Assembly (NCBI GenBank): GCA_002633005.1 | Contig: NMRA01000606.1 | Location: 62,001-126,000 of the forward strand | Source: Phoronis australis | Taxonomy: Eukaryota; Phoronida; Phoronidae | Direction: 5' to 3' | Length of the DNA: 64,000 nt | In this document: in pieces, positions 35,018 to 64,000 of the stretch | Position numbering within the stretch: the stretch's first letter is position 1 | Layout: each line of letters begins with the position of its first letter | Made by a program: the position numbers and the translations under genes | Notes under the pieces: generated by a model | Database searches by the model: none | What the model was told of the DNA's origin: nothing | What the model saw: the letters and a program-made list of their open reading frames with translations, nothing else

Positions 35018-37546
35018 TGTTTGCGTTTGCCTCATTTTACAATTAATCTAAAAAAATGAAGTTGGCGGGGTTTCCATGGAAACCTCATTACGTATGTCGG
35101 CAGTTGAGTGAGTACCTATAAAGCATTTGTGTGTTTTCACTCACTGTGGAGGTAATTTAGATGGTAGTGTGCCACCATAAAATAAAGTTTAACTAAAGAA
35201 TTCATATTAAATTCTGTTAAGCTTGATAATATTTGGAGTTGTGTTGATTGAGCACTATTTGGGCTTAAACTTTTGACGACTGACCTAACTTGAATAACGA
35301 TACGCGTTAACAAGTTTTTTATGGAAATGAAGTGGAAAAAGTATCGTTAAATGTCTTGGAAACCAAAACTTGCAGTCGTTGTGTCAAACTCTACGAATAC
35401 TCAACTAAATAATGGGTAATCTGCACAGATGTTAAGGCACAGATAATTTGAGCGCACAAGTGACCATCCTTCTCTCAAACATTAACAACTTTATAGTTCC
35501 CTCGGGATCTATCCATATTTGTAAACATGATGTCTCGAATTCGCCCTCCTGAGTGCTTTTCTAGAATATTAATTATTCCGTGCAAAGTGCCCACAGAGAG
35601 CTTTATTTTACGTTCTGTAAGCCTAAACATACATGCGTATAAAGAAGTTTCTGCAAACAGAAGAGTGTCAATTTGCAGACTCAGTTTGGCACAGGAGAAA
35701 CGAAAGATTGAACAGATTTGCCAGTATACAGGTGTGTTTTCGTAGGAGAGTTTTTAACAGATCTTAGCAATTGAATGTCGTTGTATATGAGATGCATTGG
35801 ATATCTGTCCATGGTCAAGGTCAGTTGAAAAGCACACAACACACATTTTATACGTACTAACATAGAAAATAACAATAAAAAGGAACATTCACAATTCTCT
35901 ACAGGTGTTGGACATATAAAACATGTCAATACGAATGTCAGTGTGAATAGTAGGAAACACGTTTCTTCCGTTATGTTCATTCTTGCAACTACACTTTAGC
36001 AAATTTAAGCGAAGAATATGTGGTTAACTTTTGTAATCTTAGGCAGCAGTCAATTATAGTCACATCTCGGCTGAAACAGACAGCATATTATATTATCAAC
36101 AAGTGGTCGTTTCAAAAACTTCTTTGTTAGTTCGTGACTGGACTACTGCCTCAGCTTATGATGTTAACCCTGGCTGTTCCTTTTAACTCGCAGTAATATT
36201 CAGATACCGTGTATATAGTAAAACAATTTCACCTGTGTCTAGGGAACATATTTCAGCAACCCTCTTCCGCAAAGCAATTTCACATCTAAAACCAAATTTG
36301 TGCATATGCCTCTACGGTACTAAATTTTGTAATTAGAATCATTGTCATGCAAAACGTTACATAAACAAACACGTCTCGATAATCTGAACTCGGTATACAA
36401 ACAACTTAGACAATACCTAATTAAAAGCTGTGGATATACATAAAACAAAAACACACCACACTGTCAAGAGAAATGACATTAATTCAAAGGCAACTAAGAA
36501 GAATCTTAATTTAAAAGGCGTCGACCATTGCAGTGCTTGATAAAGACTGCGCAATTTGACTTGCAATTGATTTTTTTACAGATTGAGAATGACGTAACAT
36601 TGCAGCGTCTTAAAGTTTGTAATCCTGCTGTCAACCATCGTTACAAGTTGTCAAAATGATAAGAAAAATGTCTTCTATAACCTTTTTAAAAGCTCAAGCA
36701 AAGTCATTCATATGCGCATGATCAACTCAGCAATGAGTCATATTCAGTTTAGACCATTTTGAAATTTATCAAGAATAGCTCAACTTATTCATGCACAGCA
36801 TTAAACTGAAAGATCCCGAACACATGGAGCATTTTTGTGACCTCGTGTTAATTTAAGGCTACGAAAATAACCAAGGTGTTCCCGACGATATTGAACCAAC
36901 CTTCTGGAAACGATGAAAGTAGGCAGTAGTATTTGGAAATACATGGGCCCGACGTGGTTATCTGTGCAACGGGTGAAGATTTATATGGTTCTTGAAACGT
37001 TGAGAATCAAGTCTTTGCGTGTGTACAGTACAAAAACGTTTGCAAAAAAAAACAAATGAACTTGGTCAGCCGAATCGGATGCATGTTGTTCTCTTCGTTT
37101 TTCCACAAAAACCCACACTGATTCATACTACTAAGGAGTAAATTTTAAAAGTCCGACCTGTGACTGAGAACATGAACAGAAAACCGCGTCTTCGTGCTTT
37201 GTCCCATTACGTTGGACAAAAAGCTGTCGCAGGGTCTTGAATATGTTAAACATACCTGCAGTCCATGATAACCCTGTAGCTCCGATGACATCAGGAAAAA
37301 CCATCACACCTGGATCGGGTGACGTTAGCTTTAATTTACCATTGGCTTAAGACATCTATCCAGTCATATTAAGTTTCACTTAAGGTATAAAGAAAAGGAA
37401 ATTTCAGGGACCACAAAAAACACCTGGGCTTTCAAAACTGCCAGAATCATGACAAACGAGCTGAAGAGCTTTAATCGGTATTTCTGCGAAGATGTTGGTG
37501 CACCTCGGTCCGTGTCCTATTTCTATAAACCCACGTGTTTGGTGTT

Positions 37547-61840
<24,294 letters not shown>

Positions 61841-64000
61841 CTGAAATAAAGTAGAGGCATAATAAACACAACGATATTACATCTGAAATACTGAAGAAGT
61901 CACTGCCGTTGCCTGCATTCTGGGGACCTTACATGTACAAAGGGGTCAAAATGAGATATTAGAGGTACCGATTTAAAACGAAATATAATACCGCACAGAA
62001 CACCGATTGACTCATGACAGACAAATGGCATTCTGGAATGGGTCCAGCAGAAACCAAAAAAGCCCCCCCCAAAAAAAAAAACAATTCCATGTGATCCAAT
62101 ACATGTCACTGATCACTAAATGCCCCATAACAGACAATATATATACTCTGGGTTGTGCCCGCCAGAAAGCCCCCAAAATTTTGAGCTAGATTAGATATTC
62201 GAGGTACCCACTAAAACTAAACTCTCTCCTTGCTAAACATAAATAATAGCGTCACACTGACTGCTAATTGGGTGATGTCGGAAATTAAGCATTTTGGAAA
62301 AAACTTTGGGATACCAGGGACTGTCAAAAACAACCCATTAAGTGATGATTAAGATGAGCTATTGTAACTGTCTTGTTTTTCCATTTTAGTCGAGCGGGAA
62401 ATATGGCCATGTGGCAAGAGAAATTACAGTGTATAATACTATATGATAGTATGCCAATTTAGCCGTGCGTCAAAAAGTGAGACATTTAGATGGTGTTTTG
62501 GAATGGCGGGAAAATAAAAATATCGCCTTGTACAAAATTTTTGGAAGGAATTCACAAAACTACTTCAAAAGTGTCTCATCCAGCTTCCTAACTGTCTCTC
62601 TTACTCACGTGTTATTCTTGGACTTTATGAGACGCACGATTTTCTATATAACATTTTGTTTTTACATATACTTATGAGTAATATAGTGCTAATGCTAAAA
62701 ATTAATTGCATATAAAAACTGTGTACATGACAGCGTCTCTGCGAAATGGGGAAATTTAATTGTTTATGTGAACTCCATGTAGCAGTTGTTTACTTTATAC
62801 GAGATACGAGAACGGTCTCTCTTGAGGTGTGCATGCGTGAATGAATGAGTGTACTTATTTGTTTGTTTGCTTTTTTTGTACTTGTTTGTAAATGATAATA
62901 AACACCTGGGAAAAAATGGCACGGTCCGTAAAGAGCCTGCCAATTGGAAAATACACAGTGCGCTAAAACTATTCTCCAGAGTTGCAGGCTGTAACTCTGC
63001 AAATGTCAGAGAAAAGCAATTGGGGGTACTAACAACAATTATTGTTGAGACAGTTAATGCTAGCTATTACCTTTCCACTTCATTAGCACAGATCAACATC
63101 AATACAAAGGGCGTGCTGAATAGTCATTGTAAATGTTGTCTGGGGCTAAAGGAATCTGAGTGGTGAAAAGTGTAAGCGAAAAATTCTCCACATGAATATT
63201 TGGAAGTGGGATGTAGAATGGTCTGGCTGTGATGATAGCATTCAGTGCTGAGTCTAACAACATATCCCCCCTCCCTGCTCTATCCACACTTTTCAATTTA
63301 ACATATGGATCACACTGTTTTGTGCATACACTGTCTCAAGAACTTGAAAGCTGTTGCCTGACATTACGTATCCAATAAATCCCAGAAAGCTCATCTCAGT
63401 ATGAATGAAATCCGCTAAAAACAAGTGACTGCAGGTCACTGTCGTTTGGTTTGTTGGCACGAATTTCCTCTCAAATCAGTTACCTGTGATCATAAAAAGC
63501 ATGCATATTACACCCATTTTCAGTACTAAATGCTTTAACTGTTAACTTTTTGTTACAGAAATTTATTTATTTTTCATCAAATTCAGGTGAAATCAGCTGC
63601 CAAATTCTCCACTCATCTCAGTAGCAGACGAAATCTTTGCATGGGAACAACTGATAGCAGAGAGTAAAGCTACTTCTTGCCCAATGTGACTCAGGGTTTG
63701 TGTACTGAATAAGCCAATAATTACATCAGAATTATATATTCTTCTAACAAATATTATTTTGATGCCTCAAATGAATATATTTTACAGAAAAATAGTTGAG
63801 TGTGTGAAATTCCTTATGAAAATTTAACTACAACGTTTTCTGAAAAACACCACATTTTACGTTAAATAACCTAAAATGTGACTAAAATTCCACATTTAGT
63901 ACCTAAAACTTTATAATGTATCAACTCATTAGGCTTAACAGTAGATTGTAAAATGCTTTTGTGTAAATGCTTCTCAGGTTACAAACAAAGTTTGCAGAAT
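61841..64000 (-). other. Gene B upstream intron or flank
   Basis: 2.16 kb with no RRM half-exon on the minus strand that I can recognise. The first coding exon of gene B is probably beyond the window. Confidence 0.55.

Larger units (their letters stand above)
29445..37546. other. Intergenic region between the two convergent stop codons
   Basis: 8.1 kb that must contain the 3' untranslated regions of both genes. Candidate poly(A) signals for gene A are AATAAA at 30191 and 31016; for gene B the nearest is an ATTAAA (plus-strand TTTAAT at 37473-37478). No supported gene. A long-TIR MITE lies at 34615-35017. Confidence 0.6.

Noticed and set aside
61841-64000. First coding exon of gene B
   Set aside because: No minus-strand RRM half with the expected turn and phase-1 donor was found; probably outside the window.

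Overview
The window is invertebrate animal DNA: introns with GT-AG (and one GC-AG) borders, AT-rich introns full of MITEs, microsatellites and eroded transposons, many copies of the palindrome TACATGTA, and no operons. A marine invertebrate (amphioxus, hemichordate or mollusc type) fits, but the species cannot be fixed from sequence alone. Three single N bases (3037, 11731, 15962) each sit exactly where sequence starts to repeat itself, which points to unmerged haplotypes in the assembly.

The window is dominated by two paralogous multi-exon genes arranged tail to tail. Gene A (+ strand, coding exons from 8662 to 29444) appears complete, with ten coding exons and about 2296 residues. Gene B (- strand, coding exons from 61840 down to 37547) has the same exons, the same phases and, for two of them, identical lengths; its first coding exon is not visible and probably lies beyond 64000. 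About 8.1 kb separates the two stop codons.

The predicted protein order is: three RRM-like domains, a large exon of KH-like repeats, three more RRM-like domains, a stonustoxin-family-like region (perforin-like part, helical part, thioredoxin-like part), a Cys-rich zinc ribbon, a P-loop GTPase (GETGVGKST, DTPG), a second Cys/His cluster, a charged helical segment and a disordered tail. The front half looks like the N-terminus of PARP14/PARP10, but no macrodomain, WWE or ADP-ribosyltransferase domain is present. The back half is a large GTPase. I know of no described protein with this order; a function in innate immunity or RNA sensing is an inference from the families involved.

Layout: 1-4875 is a repeated block (period about 1.81 kb) with a small DNA transposon; 4876-8661 has no gene I can support; 8662-29444 is gene A, with its KH exon present twice (the first copy broken at the N); 29445-37546 is intergenic with a long-TIR MITE; 37547-61840 is gene B, whose introns carry a tRNA-derived SINE, a scrambled THAP-type gene fossil, a Penelope-like GIY-YIG fossil, a Tc1-like transposase fragment and MITEs; 61841-64000 is the start of gene B's upstream intron or flank.
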